64,000 nucleotides of DNA from Planctomycetota bacterium (GTDB lineage: Bacteria > Planctomycetota > Planctomycetia > Pirellulales > Pirellulaceae): assembly GCA_014381825.1 (NCBI GenBank), contig JACNKX010000053.1, positions 120,921 to 184,920 of the forward strand, in the 5' to 3' direction. The position numbers and the translations under genes were made by a program. Shown here piece by piece: positions 1 through 8,888 of the stretch; within the stretch, counting starts at the first letter, position 1; each line of letters begins with the position of its first letter. Under the pieces are notes generated by a model that saw nothing but the letters and a program-made list of their open reading frames with translations, searched no databases and had not been told where the DNA came from.

Positions 1-35
1 GCATAGGTGCGGCGACCGATGATCTCTCATCGCAG

Positions 36-2834
36 CTATTCGAGCAGCAGCTCTGCATAGTCGGCTTCCGCACCTTGTTCGGCGAGAAGTCGTCGCATTT
101 CCTTTGCGCCGACGACCCGTTTCCAGGACTCAAGCCAACCCTTTGTCGTGGAGTACACATTGGCGGGGTATCCTGCCACTTGAGAAAGCGTAACGCTCCG
201 CAAGTTGGTATCGATCTGTCGCTGGACAGTGTGATCGGCGTTGCGCTCCGCCCAAAGGTGCCAACGGATCAAGTTGTCGACTAAGGTGCGTGCCTCCGCA
301 GTTTGCCATCGGATGCTTGGGATGAAGAGCGCGCCACCTTGCCACGGTGGTTGTTTGGCCGAGGGCTCGAACTTGAACGCTGCAGCGACCTGTGCTGCGA
401 TCGGTTGGGAGTTGGCGGGCGACTGGCCGAGCGTTGCTATGTAACCGGCAGCGGATCGTCGCGCGCCTGCATCATCCGACTGGAGCATCCCCCGAAGTAG
501 AGGTTCCGCGCCGTCCGACAAGAGTTCGCGACTCAGCGTTTGGGCGAGGATTGACGAGTGGCTCGCGGCGACAAGGCAAGCTTCAAACCGATCCACTCCT
601 TTATCGTCTTCTACTTGCCGACAGAACGCAGTTGCGATCGACCGCGCAAGCTGCGGGTACTCGTTGGCCAAACTGACCATGCTTTGGAACGATTGGGATC
701 GTAGGTACTCGTCGACAACAGCTTGAGTACTCTCAGTGGACAACGCGTCGGCGACGCCTTGTTTGAGGAGCGGTACGCGCCGGCCAAGTGCGAGTAAACT
801 CTCGACTGTTTCGCTTTCTTCCTCTTCGCGCGGCAATCGTCTGAACGCCAACAAGATAGGTCGAGCGAGTTCGGGTTTGTTGCCGACGAGTCGCGACATT
901 TCTTCCAGCTCCTCAGTCGTACTGGCCGCCTGGACCATCGCCGCGGCGGCCCAACTCTGAACGAGTGGCGGCACGGATTCGTGAGAGTGAATTCGCTTCA
1001 AGTAACCCATCGCTTCCGCCCCGCCGATCCGACCAAGCGAGACGATCGCCCAGCCGCGCGTAACTAGATTTGGTGAGCGCGACTGTGCAATCATCGCAGG
1101 AACTGCTCCTTCCCCAAACTGTCCGAGCTGTTCCGATGCGTGCTCCGCGGTGGCGGGATTCCCTAAACGTTTCACGAGCACGTTCAATGTCGGAAGCTTC
1201 TGGTCGTCGCCGCGAACCGCAATTAGTGATGTCGATACGACGACAAGCACAATCGAACTGACAATCGCAGCGCGACGATAATCCGGACGTCGCAGCGCTA
1301 CGATAATTCCCGCTGCGACTGCGGCGATTGCGAAGGTCAACCACGACGAACGAGAACGCGGGGCGGCTGTGCGAGCTTGCTGTTCCTCTTGAGGGACGAT
1401 AGTAGCGAGCACCGGTTCGTCGAGCGGTGGAAGCTGCCCCATGTATGGCGCGCCCTCGACCGGTTCAGCGCGTCCTAGTTTATTAGCGTCGTAGTGTTGC
1501 CGATTGCTTCGCTCAAGCGGCATGTGGTATTCGGCAAATGTAAGATTCTCTCTCGCGAGTACGTCGCGCGGGAAGTCGCCATCAATGACGGTCATCGTCA
1601 TTTCGTCGATGGTCTTCAACGCAGCGCGCGTCACTCGTGCGCGAGTCCTTCTGATTTGCCGCCGCACCGCCTCGTCGATCTCTGTGCCGCGTAGCTCTAA
1701 CGCCTCGTTGATTGTGAAGAGATGCTTCTCGTAGGCTTCACTCTTGCTCTCTAACCGCTTCGTTTTTCCGGCAATGAGGTCTGAGGCGAACAGTTCCGCC
1801 GCGACGCCGTTGTGTGGTTCGGGATCGCGTCGTCTGGCGAGACTAAGCCGTATTGACCTTGGGATGTCGTTGACCGTTCCGCCCACCACTCGAAGCGGAA
1901 GCGGCTTCGTTAGCTGATCGAAGAGCTTGAAGCCTGATATCTGACGACGGACGAACTCTTCGGGAATGTTGCGGATCTTGGAAGGCGTATCGGTTAGCAG
2001 ATAGACGACGTTCCGCAACTCACCGGAATTGTGTACGGACAGGCGCATCGGTACGACCAACTCAGGCGTGTGGAAACGGAACCCCATGGCTTGGACATGG
2101 CCGTCAAACGTTGCGTCATCGGGCAGAGCATTTTCGATTGATCGTTGCCCCGGTTGGGGATCGGACGCGTGTTTCTGCTTGACTTTGGTTTTTACAGCGA
2201 CGAAGCACCATCGTTGTTCTATGTACTCGGGGCATACCGCATCCATGCCGCTTGGATAGACGAATTTGTGATCTTCCATCCATCGTTTGAGCGCCCGATC
2301 ACTGCCTGCTGCAATTACGGCGACTTCGTACATACCGACGGCTTCTTCGCGAATGAGACGAACTTCATCTTTGGGAACCTGAAAGCCAAGGCCGCCGCCA
2401 CCAAATCCACCACCACCACCTCCGAAACCTCCTCCTCCACCAAACCCGCCGCTCCCAAACATTCCTTGCTGTGGTCGAAGATCAACCAGAACTTCCGGTG
2501 GATCAATTGCAGCAGCGATCTGCTCAAAGACATTGTCGGGAACTTTGCGAATTGCCGGAGGCGAGGGGAATGGGATCAACATGCCGAACTCATCGACGTT
2601 CCCAGAGAAACCCGGGCGAAGGACTAACGTTTCAAGTCCTTTTCGGTAGAAGACATACGTCTTTTGTGCTCCGACGCGCTTGATCGAAGTTTGTGCATCG
2701 ATCCGAATGATCGGAGTTTGCGCTACCCACTCGATGGGCGGAACCATTCCGCAGGGATCACCTTTCGCTTTGGGGATCCCGAGTCCCAACAATGCTCCCA
2801 ACATGACAAAACAAACTGCGTGCGAAGATCGCAT
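36..2834 (-). CDS. Secreted/membrane DUF2330-type protein with HEAT-like repeats
   Basis: 932 aa. The ATG is preceded by a strong GGAGG about 7 nt upstream. Residues 1-25 form a signal peptide. The region from about 26 to 330 resembles the DUF2330 family (proline/aromatic-rich start, the phrase DEFGMLIPFP), broken at 124-150 by an almost pure glycine/phenylalanine stretch. Two hydrophobic segments lie near 498-514 and 522-540, followed by about 390 residues of alpha-helical repeats that look like HEAT repeats (for example EGAVPAMIAQ, TRGWAIVSLGRIG). By topology the DUF2330 part would be outside and the HEAT part possibly inside the cell. The biochemical role of DUF2330 is unknown to me. The next gene on the same strand starts about 900 nt upstream, so co-transcription is not clear. 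Confidence 0.85.
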   Translation of the reverse strand: MRSSHAVCFVMLGALLGLGIPKAKGDPCGMVPPIEWVAQTPIIRIDAQTSIKRVGAQKTYVFYRKGLETLVLRPGFSGNVDEFGMLIPFPSPPAIRKVPDNVFEQIAAAIDPPEVLVDLRPQQGMFGSGGFGGGGGFGGGGGGFGGGGLGFQVPKDEVRLIREEAVGMYEVAVIAAGSDRALKRWMEDHKFVYPSGMDAVCPEYIEQRWCFVAVKTKVKQKHASDPQPGQRSIENALPDDATFDGHVQAMGFRFHTPELVVPMRLSVHNSGELRNVVYLLTDTPSKIRNIPEEFVRRQISGFKLFDQLTKPLPLRVVGGTVNDIPRSIRLSLARRRDPEPHNGVAAELFASDLIAGKTKRLESKSEAYEKHLFTINEALELRGTEIDEAVRRQIRRTRARVTRAALKTIDEMTMTVIDGDFPRDVLARENLTFAEYHMPLERSNRQHYDANKLGRAEPVEGAPYMGQLPPLDEPVLATIVPQEEQQARTAAPRSRSSWLTFAIAAVAAGIIVALRRPDYRRAAIVSSIVLVVVSTSLIAVRGDDQKLPTLNVLVKRLGNPATAEHASEQLGQFGEGAVPAMIAQSRSPNLVTRGWAIVSLGRIGGAEAMGYLKRIHSHESVPPLVQSWAAAAMVQAASTTEELEEMSRLVGNKPELARPILLAFRRLPREEEESETVESLLALGRRVPLLKQGVADALSTESTQAVVDEYLRSQSFQSMVSLANEYPQLARSIATAFCRQVEDDKGVDRFEACLVAASHSSILAQTLSRELLSDGAEPLLRGMLQSDDAGARRSAAGYIATLGQSPANSQPIAAQVAAAFKFEPSAKQPPWQGGALFIPSIRWQTAEARTLVDNLIRWHLWAERNADHTVQRQIDTNLRSVTLSQVAGYPANVYSTTKGWLESWKRVVGAKEMRRLLAEQGAEADYAELLLE

Positions 2835-3020
2835 CTCTTCTCCTCCGGCTTAGTTGTTTGCTCCCTGCGGCTCACCCTTCGTCAGTCGAACACGAATGTC
2901 GATTCTTCCTTTCACGTCTTCTTGGCCATTGCTAATCCAGATCGAACTTAGCGTATTCCATGAATTGCTACTCTCTTGAACCGTGAACCACGGTCCTGCC
3001 ACTAAGTGGACGCCCTCGAG

Positions 3021-3728
3021 TCACAACCGCGTCCAGACGTAGTCTCGACCTACTCGCTTCACAGTTCCACTGGCGATCATTGGTTGAACGTCCAGAGTAT
3101 CGAGTACAAACTCGTGCCTTCGATCGAGCGGCACACGCGTACACGGAAGCGATGCTCGAATGGTGCCCGTAGAATCAACGACACGGATCTCAATCTCGGC
3201 GTGATCGCGAGCCAATTCCTGCTTTAGGATTGCAGTGCGAACGGAATCAAGAGGCCGGTATCCTTCGGCTGCCAACAGTCGTGATGCTTGACGGCCAAAG
3301 TACAATAGCTCGTCTTGTGCGGGGCCGGGGCCAGCAATTGGTTCTTCGGAGAAGTCTCGAAGCAAAGATTGAAGTCGAGTCGCCGTCAGCGTTTCTGTTG
3401 GATGCTGACTCGCCGCACAGCCTGACGCGCAAACTTGCGCACCATGCGGGTGAAAGAGCGCTCGTGTTCCTAGATTGAACGCCGGTGATCGTGGACTCGT
3501 CGTTTCCGGCAGCGTGTTAACCGAGACGAGCGGGCCAACTAACGGGTCGGTTTTTGTATGACCAGTTACGACCGGTCGTTGGACAGTTGGTATTACCGCA
3601 ACGTGGAGTTGCCCCGTTCGCTCCGAGAGAAAGATCGAGCTGATTCGAGCTGCCAGCTGATGGCTTGCAGGTATCCCGACACACAAAGCAAGCGGAATGA
3701 GGGCGAGCGTCGCAACCAAGTTGCGCAT
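3021..3728 (-). CDS. Secreted protein of unknown function
   Basis: 235 aa. Good ribosome binding site (AAGGA, 7 nt before ATG). The N-terminus has a short basic start and a hydrophobic stretch (LVATLALIPLALCVGI) consistent with Sec export. Two close cysteines (CASGC) lie near residue 103. I recognise no family. The C-terminal half looks folded, with alternating beta-type segments. It sits alone between the DUF2330 gene and the esterase. The 226 nt upstream hold nothing I can name. Confidence 0.7.
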   Translation of the reverse strand: MRNLVATLALIPLALCVGIPASHQLAARISSIFLSERTGQLHVAVIPTVQRPVVTGHTKTDPLVGPLVSVNTLPETTSPRSPAFNLGTRALFHPHGAQVCASGCAASQHPTETLTATRLQSLLRDFSEEPIAGPGPAQDELLYFGRQASRLLAAEGYRPLDSVRTAILKQELARDHAEIEIRVVDSTGTIRASLPCTRVPLDRRHEFVLDTLDVQPMIASGTVKRVGRDYVWTRL

Positions 3729-3954
3729 GGTGAATCCTTAGTGAGGCGTTTCTCGCACCGAGATCGCACAGCAGAAGTGCTTCGTAAATACTCGGAGGCA
3801 TACGCGACGAATGCAGTTCGTCGCAATTGACGCAAGCGTTGCGTCTCCTCAAAAGAAAGAACATTCCCCTGTTCCGATTAGAACGATAGCGGGCAAGTTG
3901 CAGAATTCAACTTTGGCGTACGCGTTTCCCGAACCGATGTTTGTGGCCCCTCGC

Positions 3955-5046
3955 TCACAGATACGCATCAAACCACTCGTAGAAACGCTGCTCGGCAATC
4001 GGTGGGACGGCGTGGCCTTGTTTGTGATTGAACAGGCCGAGGCGTGCCGGTTCGTCGTAAAGTTTGTAGATCGGTAATGCAGCCTCGACGAACGGCCAAC
4101 TTTTATCGCCGTCTGCGGAATCGCCACCAACTAAAAGGAAAGGTTGCGGAGCGGCTAAGGCGAGTAGTTCGTGCTGTTCGCGAGTGAACTTGGGTGAGTC
4201 AATGCCCTTACCGAGATACCAATCGGCATTCCAGTTCGAGAACTTTGTCCCGACGCCGCCCTCGCTGCTGATCGTGACCTTCACGCGTTCATCGAACGCG
4301 GCGAGGTAGAGGACTTCTTTCGCACCGAGCGAATGGCCGATCGAGCCAATTCGGGTCGTATCGACATTCGGAAGGCTGCAGAGGATGTCGACCGCGACGA
4401 GCGAATCGTGAAGCATCTTGGCCATGCCGGTTGAATTGGGATGTCGCTCATGGAATCGATTGGCCTCGGGCTGAGCGACGATCTTCTCGTTCGTTGGCCA
4501 AAGATAGTTGCGTGGCGAGATAGTGACGCAGCCGCGTTGCGCGAGTTTTAGACCGAAAGCTTTCTCGGGCTTGCCTTCCACTCCGGCGGGTTGGCGGATC
4601 GAGTGATTGACCGTCGAGTGGAAGACTGCGACGCCCGGACATGTGGCCTTCGGCTGAAGCGGTTGTAGGATGTAAGCCTCGGTTGTGATACCCGGTTCGA
4701 CTTCGTAACGCACTCGTTGACGAAGGACTCCCGCGTCACGATCCTCTTCGAGAATTTCGAGCTTGGGAACGCGGTCTCTTTTGGCTGGCATGGGGCCGAG
4801 AAAATCCAGCCACCATTTGCGGATGGCGCTTCGTTCTTGTTGCCATTGCTCCTGCGTCGTGATTGGTTTGCCGTTACGATCGATGATATGAAGCGGCTTT
4901 GCGTCGGCGGGTAGCTGCGTGGGTGGCGTTTGGACTTCGGTGAGCCATGACACTTCCTGCGGCTCGACGGCCGCGGAAGTGATGTGAGGCATCAGTGATG
5001 TTGCGGCGCAAGCGGCAAGAAATCTTCGGCGGTGCAAAGTAGCCAT
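3955..5046 (-). CDS. Secreted alpha/beta hydrolase (acetyl-xylan-esterase / dienelactone-hydrolase type)
   Basis: 363 aa from the ATG at 5046. The N-terminus MATLHRRRFLAACAATSLMP is a twin-arginine-like export signal, which is why I prefer this start over upstream in-frame starts. The nucleophile elbow is GHSLGAKE with Ser239. His345 (QGHAVPP) is the likely catalytic His, and an Asp near 309-314 completes the probable triad. The family cleaves ester bonds, often on carbohydrates; the substrate here is unknown. The start codon lies inside a palindromic repeat (ATGGCTAC is the repeat end), so the leader and first codons are repeat-derived. The DUF1553 gene is immediately upstream on the same strand. 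Confidence 0.85.
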   Translation of the reverse strand: MATLHRRRFLAACAATSLMPHITSAAVEPQEVSWLTEVQTPPTQLPADAKPLHIIDRNGKPITTQEQWQQERSAIRKWWLDFLGPMPAKRDRVPKLEILEEDRDAGVLRQRVRYEVEPGITTEAYILQPLQPKATCPGVAVFHSTVNHSIRQPAGVEGKPEKAFGLKLAQRGCVTISPRNYLWPTNEKIVAQPEANRFHERHPNSTGMAKMLHDSLVAVDILCSLPNVDTTRIGSIGHSLGAKEVLYLAAFDERVKVTISSEGGVGTKFSNWNADWYLGKGIDSPKFTREQHELLALAAPQPFLLVGGDSADGDKSWPFVEAALPIYKLYDEPARLGLFNHKQGHAVPPIAEQRFYEWFDAYL

Positions 5047-5211
5047 CACGTTCCGTCGTGATGAGCCCAACGCGTTCGACGTCGCGTTTTGAGAGAGGTC
5101 GACTATCGAACCAGACTTGCGGGGCGTTGTTTCAGCATTCTGCTTTTGCATTGGTTGCCTGCGATCTGCGAGCGTTATTTTGGGGCTCATCACTCGGAGA
5201 GTGATGGCTAC
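5039..5211. repeat. Paired palindromic element (REPIN-like), copy 1
   Basis: Two inverted half-sites enclose about 115 nt. The left one (5039-5068) reads GTAGCCATCAC...GTGATGAGCCC. The right one (5183-5211), read on the minus strand, is GTAGCCATCACTC TCC GAGTGATGAGCCC. Each half-site is a hairpin with an outer GTAG head. This is the architecture known for REP sequences. The same half-site recurs 18 kb away at 23013-23129 with one mismatch in 29 against the right half-site. The element fills the space between the DUF1553 stop (5213) and the esterase start codon (5046), which it supplies. Confidence 0.85.
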
Positions 5212-5212
5212 A

Positions 5213-7273
5213 TCAGTCGATGTAGATAAACTCGTTGGAATTGAAAAGGGCCAAGCACAGATCCGTGAATGCAGCGGCGGTGTACAGATCGGCCTCGGCG
5301 GGGCAGGGGAGTGGTAGAGCGAGTTTGTCGCGCGAACGTGAACCCTGTTTTAGTTGTGCCGTTTGCTGCATTACAAATTCTTTCAGTAACGTAAGCTCTT
5401 CCTGCTGAGGTTTGCGAGTTAAGACTCGACGAAAGGCCGTCGTTATCGACTGTTCGTCGACCGTGTTTCGCATGGAAAGAACGTCTCCGGCGAGTCGTTG
5501 AGCCGCATCGAGCGAGAAGGCAGAGTTCAACAGTAGCAAGGATTGCGGTGCAGTCGTCGAACGTCCACGCTGCGGGCAACTGGCGTTGGCGTCCGGTCGG
5601 TCGAAGGCATCGAAGATCGGATAGCGCAAGTTGCGACGAGCGAACAGATAGATGCTGCGTCGATAGTAGTCCGATTGTCGCTCGCTAGTCTTCCACTGAT
5701 TCTTGAGCAGTGTTTTTAGGAGTTCGTCAGGGAGCGGTGACATCACGCCAGGGCCATGCCTTGCGTCGTTCAGTGATCCCGACGTGGCGAACATTGCGTC
5801 GCGAATCACTTCTCCCGACAGCCGCTGACGTGAAAAGCGAGAGAGCCAGAGATTGCTTGGATCTTCTTCAATGGACGAGGTCGATGTGGTTTCGTCGCCG
5901 GATTCGTGAGAATTCGGGTTTGCATCCGAAGTCTCACGACTTCGGCTACCACTCGACTGGCGATAAGTCGCTGAACTAACGATCAGACGATGGAGTTGCT
6001 TTAAACTCCAGTTTTGCGCTACCAGCTCGGTCGCGAGCCAATCGAGTAACTCCGGATGCGTTGGTTCGTCGCCGACGATGCCAAAGTCACTCGGTGTTTG
6101 CGACAACCCTTTGCCGAAGTGATGTTGCCAAACTCGATTCGCAATGACGCGTGCGGTCAACGGATTGTTCGAGTCGGTCAACCATCTTGCCAATGCCGTC
6201 CGTCGGCCTGTCGAGTGCGTCGAAGGTGTTGGCGCAAAATCCTGGCCTGAAAGATTGACAATTCGCGGAAAGTTGGGCGCGACTTCGGGCCCCGGTCGTC
6301 GCCAATCGCCACGAATCATGAGATGGCTTACCGGCACGGAGTCCACCTTCTCGGCCAGCGTACTGAGCGACTGATTCTTCTTAACGTTGATCGCCGGCTC
6401 GAAAATCGCCCGTAACCGGTAAAAGTCCGCCTGACTGACAGGATCGTATTTGTGGTCGTGGCATTGCGCACAACCGACTTGCAAAGCGAGCAATGATCCG
6501 CCGACCGTAGCTGTCAGTTCGTTGAGAACGTTGTGCCGGCGTTCTTCTTGCGAATTGATATCCGGCATGTCGGGCCCCGATAAACAGAAGGACGTAGCGA
6601 TTTGATGCTCTTTGTTTTCGGGAACGATTTCGTCCGCGGCGAGCTGCAGCGAGACGAAACGATCGTATGGCATATCGGCATTCAACGCGTCGATGACCCA
6701 ATCGCGATACTTCCACGCGTCGCTGCGTACTTTGTCGTGCTCGAACCCGTCGGTCTCGGCGAATCTTGCGAGGTCGAGCCAGTGTTGCGCCCAGTGCTCG
6801 CCGAAGTGATGCGACGCGAGAAGTTGATCAACTAGATGCTCGTAGGCATCGTGTGACTGGTCCGCGACAAACGAGTCAACAGCTTCTGGTGACGGTGGCA
6901 GACCGAGCAGATCGAAGTAGAGTCGCCTGATGAGTGTGACGCGATCCGCGGGCGGTTGGGGCGCGAGTTGTTTCGCCCTGAGTATTGACAGGGTGAATTT
7001 GTCCGTCGAGTTCTTCGTCCAGTTGTCCGATTCGAGCTGTGGAACTGTTGGCCGAATGAGTGGTCGAAACGACCAGTGATCGCGATCTTCGGCGCTGACG
7101 GGCGTTTCGATTTGGTTGGGCTCACTGCCTTCCATGCTCGTGCCATAAAACAACGTGGCCGCAGTCGCGATTATGGGTAACCACAGAGAACACGGAATGC
7201 ATCGAGGAAAAGGAAGGTAGTTGAACAAGTTACTTCTCAACTCGGTGTTCTCCGTGAGTTCCGTGGTTACCAA
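5213..7273 (-). CDS. DUF1549/DUF1553 planctomycete secreted protein
   Basis: About 686 aa. Residues from about 65 onward start with DHWSFRPL and carry a DUF1549 domain, a CAQCH heme-type motif with HDHKYDP after it, and then the DUF1553 domain (NRVWQHHFGKGL, RRSIYLFARRN). Many relatives have an extra N-terminal cytochrome domain; this short form lacks it. These genes typically pair with DUF1501 genes, as here (next gene upstream, 14 nt gap), and the pair is common in planctomycetes, often linked to polymer breakdown; the reaction is not established. The start is doubtful: the frame opens with TTG inside a repeat (7176-7271), and the first in-frame ATG is at 7135, after the likely signal peptide. 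A second repeat (5894-5949) lies inside the coding region. Confidence 0.85.
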   Translation of the reverse strand: MVTTELTENTELRSNLFNYLPFPRCIPCSLWLPIIATAATLFYGTSMEGSEPNQIETPVSAEDRDHWSFRPLIRPTVPQLESDNWTKNSTDKFTLSILRAKQLAPQPPADRVTLIRRLYFDLLGLPPSPEAVDSFVADQSHDAYEHLVDQLLASHHFGEHWAQHWLDLARFAETDGFEHDKVRSDAWKYRDWVIDALNADMPYDRFVSLQLAADEIVPENKEHQIATSFCLSGPDMPDINSQEERRHNVLNELTATVGGSLLALQVGCAQCHDHKYDPVSQADFYRLRAIFEPAINVKKNQSLSTLAEKVDSVPVSHLMIRGDWRRPGPEVAPNFPRIVNLSGQDFAPTPSTHSTGRRTALARWLTDSNNPLTARVIANRVWQHHFGKGLSQTPSDFGIVGDEPTHPELLDWLATELVAQNWSLKQLHRLIVSSATYRQSSGSRSRETSDANPNSHESGDETTSTSSIEEDPSNLWLSRFSRQRLSGEVIRDAMFATSGSLNDARHGPGVMSPLPDELLKTLLKNQWKTSERQSDYYRRSIYLFARRNLRYPIFDAFDRPDANASCPQRGRSTTAPQSLLLLNSAFSLDAAQRLAGDVLSMRNTVDEQSITTAFRRVLTRKPQQEELTLLKEFVMQQTAQLKQGSRSRDKLALPLPCPAEADLYTAAAFTDLCLALFNSNEFIYID
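5894..5949. repeat. REPIN-like element inside the DUF1553 coding sequence
   Basis: On the minus strand the element starts GTAGCCGAAGT CGTGAG ACTTCGG (hairpin with GTAG head), has an 8-nt spacer, and ends with the inverted partner. Read from the other side the partner is GTCGCCGGATT CGTGAG AATTCGG, about 20 of 24 positions identical. It encodes the Ser/Arg/Asn-rich stretch GSRSRETSDANPNSHESGDE in a place where relatives have a short linker (after ATYRQSS). Confidence 0.75.
7176..7271. repeat. Inverted repeat of the ACCACGGA type at the DUF1553 gene start
   Basis: Left arm GGTAACCACAGAGAACACGG (7176 on) and right arm, read on the minus strand from 7271, GGTAACCACGGAACTCACGG followed by AGAACACCGAG. 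The arms contain a short, roughly 9-nt direct period (CACGGAGAA). The element lies at the 5' end of the DUF1553 frame, so the first 30 or so codons of that frame are repeat sequence. Confidence 0.7.
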
Positions 7274-7286
7274 GGGCAGAGCTCGT

Positions 7287-8699
7287 CTAGCTCAATACCG
7301 CCTGCAGCACATGAGCCTCTTCCGGGCCAGTCAATCGCTCTTCAAGTCCGTGATTTAAGACGCTGAGATGTTTGTGGTCGATTCCCATTAAATGCAAGAT
7401 CGTGGCATGCAGATCGCGAACATGTACTTTGTCTTCCGCTGCACGTAAACCGATAGCGTCGGTCGCTCCGTGAACGCGACCACCTCGGATTCCGGCCCCG
7501 GCGAGCCAGCAGCTGTAGCCCCAGGGATTGTGATCACGGCCTTTGCCTTGCTCGCTCATTGGCATGCGCCCGAACTCGCCACCCCAAATCACAAGCGTGT
7601 CGTCCAGCATGCCGCGCTGCCGGAGATCATTCAGCAAGCCAGCAATCGGCTTGTCGGTCTGCTCGCAGTATTTTGAGTGGTTCTTTAACACATCATCGTG
7701 GGCGTCCCAACCGACGGTGTCGCCCGAGTAAAGCTGCACGAAGCGGACGCCGCTCTCGAGCATGCGGCGAGCCAGCAAACATTGTTGGCCAAACTCTTTC
7801 GTCTTGGGATCATCGAGTCCGTACAGAGCGTGCGTTTGCGGCGTCTCGCGGCTGATGTCGACTAGTTCAGGGGCCGCGGATTGCATGCGGAAAGCCAACT
7901 CGTACGCCGACACGCGTGCCGCGAGTTCATCGTCGTTCGCTCGCTGTTCGACGTGCCGTCGGTTCAAGTGTTGGACGAGATCAAGAATATTCCGTTGCTG
8001 CTTTGCTGTGATTTGTTTCTGCGGACGTAGATCCAGGATCGGCGTAATGCCCGGACGCATTGTCACGCCCTGGTAGGTTGCTGGAAGAAAGCCGCTGCCC
8101 CACGCCGGTGGCCCGCCTTTCAATCCGCCACCCGGATCCGGCAAGACGACGAACGCGGGCATGTTTTGGTTTTCGCTGCCGAGCCCATATGCCACCCAGC
8201 TGCCGACGCTCGGTTTGCCCATCAAGATGCTGCCTGTGTTCATTTGGTAGACCGACTGTGGGTGATTCACACTGTCGCCATGCATGCTGCGAATTACGAA
8301 CAAGTCATCGGCGCAGTCGGCGATGTGCGGCAGGAAGTCGCTGATCTCGATTCCAGATTGACCGCGCGGTCGGAACGGTTTGATGGGACCAAGCAGCGCG
8401 TTCTTTGCGACATCGCGGCGCGTCATGACTTGGCCGAAGCTTTCGGGCAGCGGCTTGCCAGCGAACTTAGCGAGATCCGGCTTCGGGTCGAACAAGTCGA
8501 CTTGGCTTGGCCCGCCGTGCATGAACAGCCAGATCACTCGTTTGGCTTTTGGCGAGAAGTCTGGGGCGCGTGGCGCGAGTGGACTTTTGGCGGCTTGGAC
8601 TTGCTCGTCGTTAAACAAACCAGCCATGGCAAGCATGCCGGCACCGCCACCTGCTGAGCGGAGGAAAGTTCGTCGTGATGCTTGCGAATCGAATCGCAT
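7287..8699 (-). CDS. DUF1501 family protein, TAT-exported
   Basis: 470 aa from the ATG at 8699 (a TTG precedes it). The N-terminus has SRRTFLRSAGGG followed by a hydrophobic stretch, a twin-arginine signal. The family signature is clear: IWLFMHGGPSQVDLFDPKP near the start, HGDSVNHPQSVYQMNTG, GWDAHDDVLKN and VIWGGEFGRMP. DUF1501 belongs to the alkaline-phosphatase/sulfatase-like fold group; no activity is proven for this family member. It is followed 14 nt later by the DUF1553 gene, the usual partner, so the two are probably one operon. The 186 nt upstream contain no gene. Confidence 0.9.
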   Translation of the reverse strand: MRFDSQASRRTFLRSAGGGAGMLAMAGLFNDEQVQAAKSPLAPRAPDFSPKAKRVIWLFMHGGPSQVDLFDPKPDLAKFAGKPLPESFGQVMTRRDVAKNALLGPIKPFRPRGQSGIEISDFLPHIADCADDLFVIRSMHGDSVNHPQSVYQMNTGSILMGKPSVGSWVAYGLGSENQNMPAFVVLPDPGGGLKGGPPAWGSGFLPATYQGVTMRPGITPILDLRPQKQITAKQQRNILDLVQHLNRRHVEQRANDDELAARVSAYELAFRMQSAAPELVDISRETPQTHALYGLDDPKTKEFGQQCLLARRMLESGVRFVQLYSGDTVGWDAHDDVLKNHSKYCEQTDKPIAGLLNDLRQRGMLDDTLVIWGGEFGRMPMSEQGKGRDHNPWGYSCWLAGAGIRGGRVHGATDAIGLRAAEDKVHVRDLHATILHLMGIDHKHLSVLNHGLEERLTGPEEAHVLQAVLS

Positions 8700-8888
8700 C
8701 AAGAGGACTCACGATGAGGGATGGGCGTCGAGGATGGACGCCTTGGATTATAGCGTGGATGGACAACGATTTGCCACATGCTGCGAGCGAGATCGCTCTT
8801 TCGCGGAGCGAAAGGCCACGTACAAGAAACGCACGGAGCCGGACCTTGCGGGCCGGCTCAGCGTCAGCGAGCTGCGTTGCTGATTGAT

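Noticed and set aside
2145..2627. 160-codon plus-strand open frame
   Set aside because: Lies antisense within the DUF2330 gene; its composition mirrors that gene and it shows no domain.
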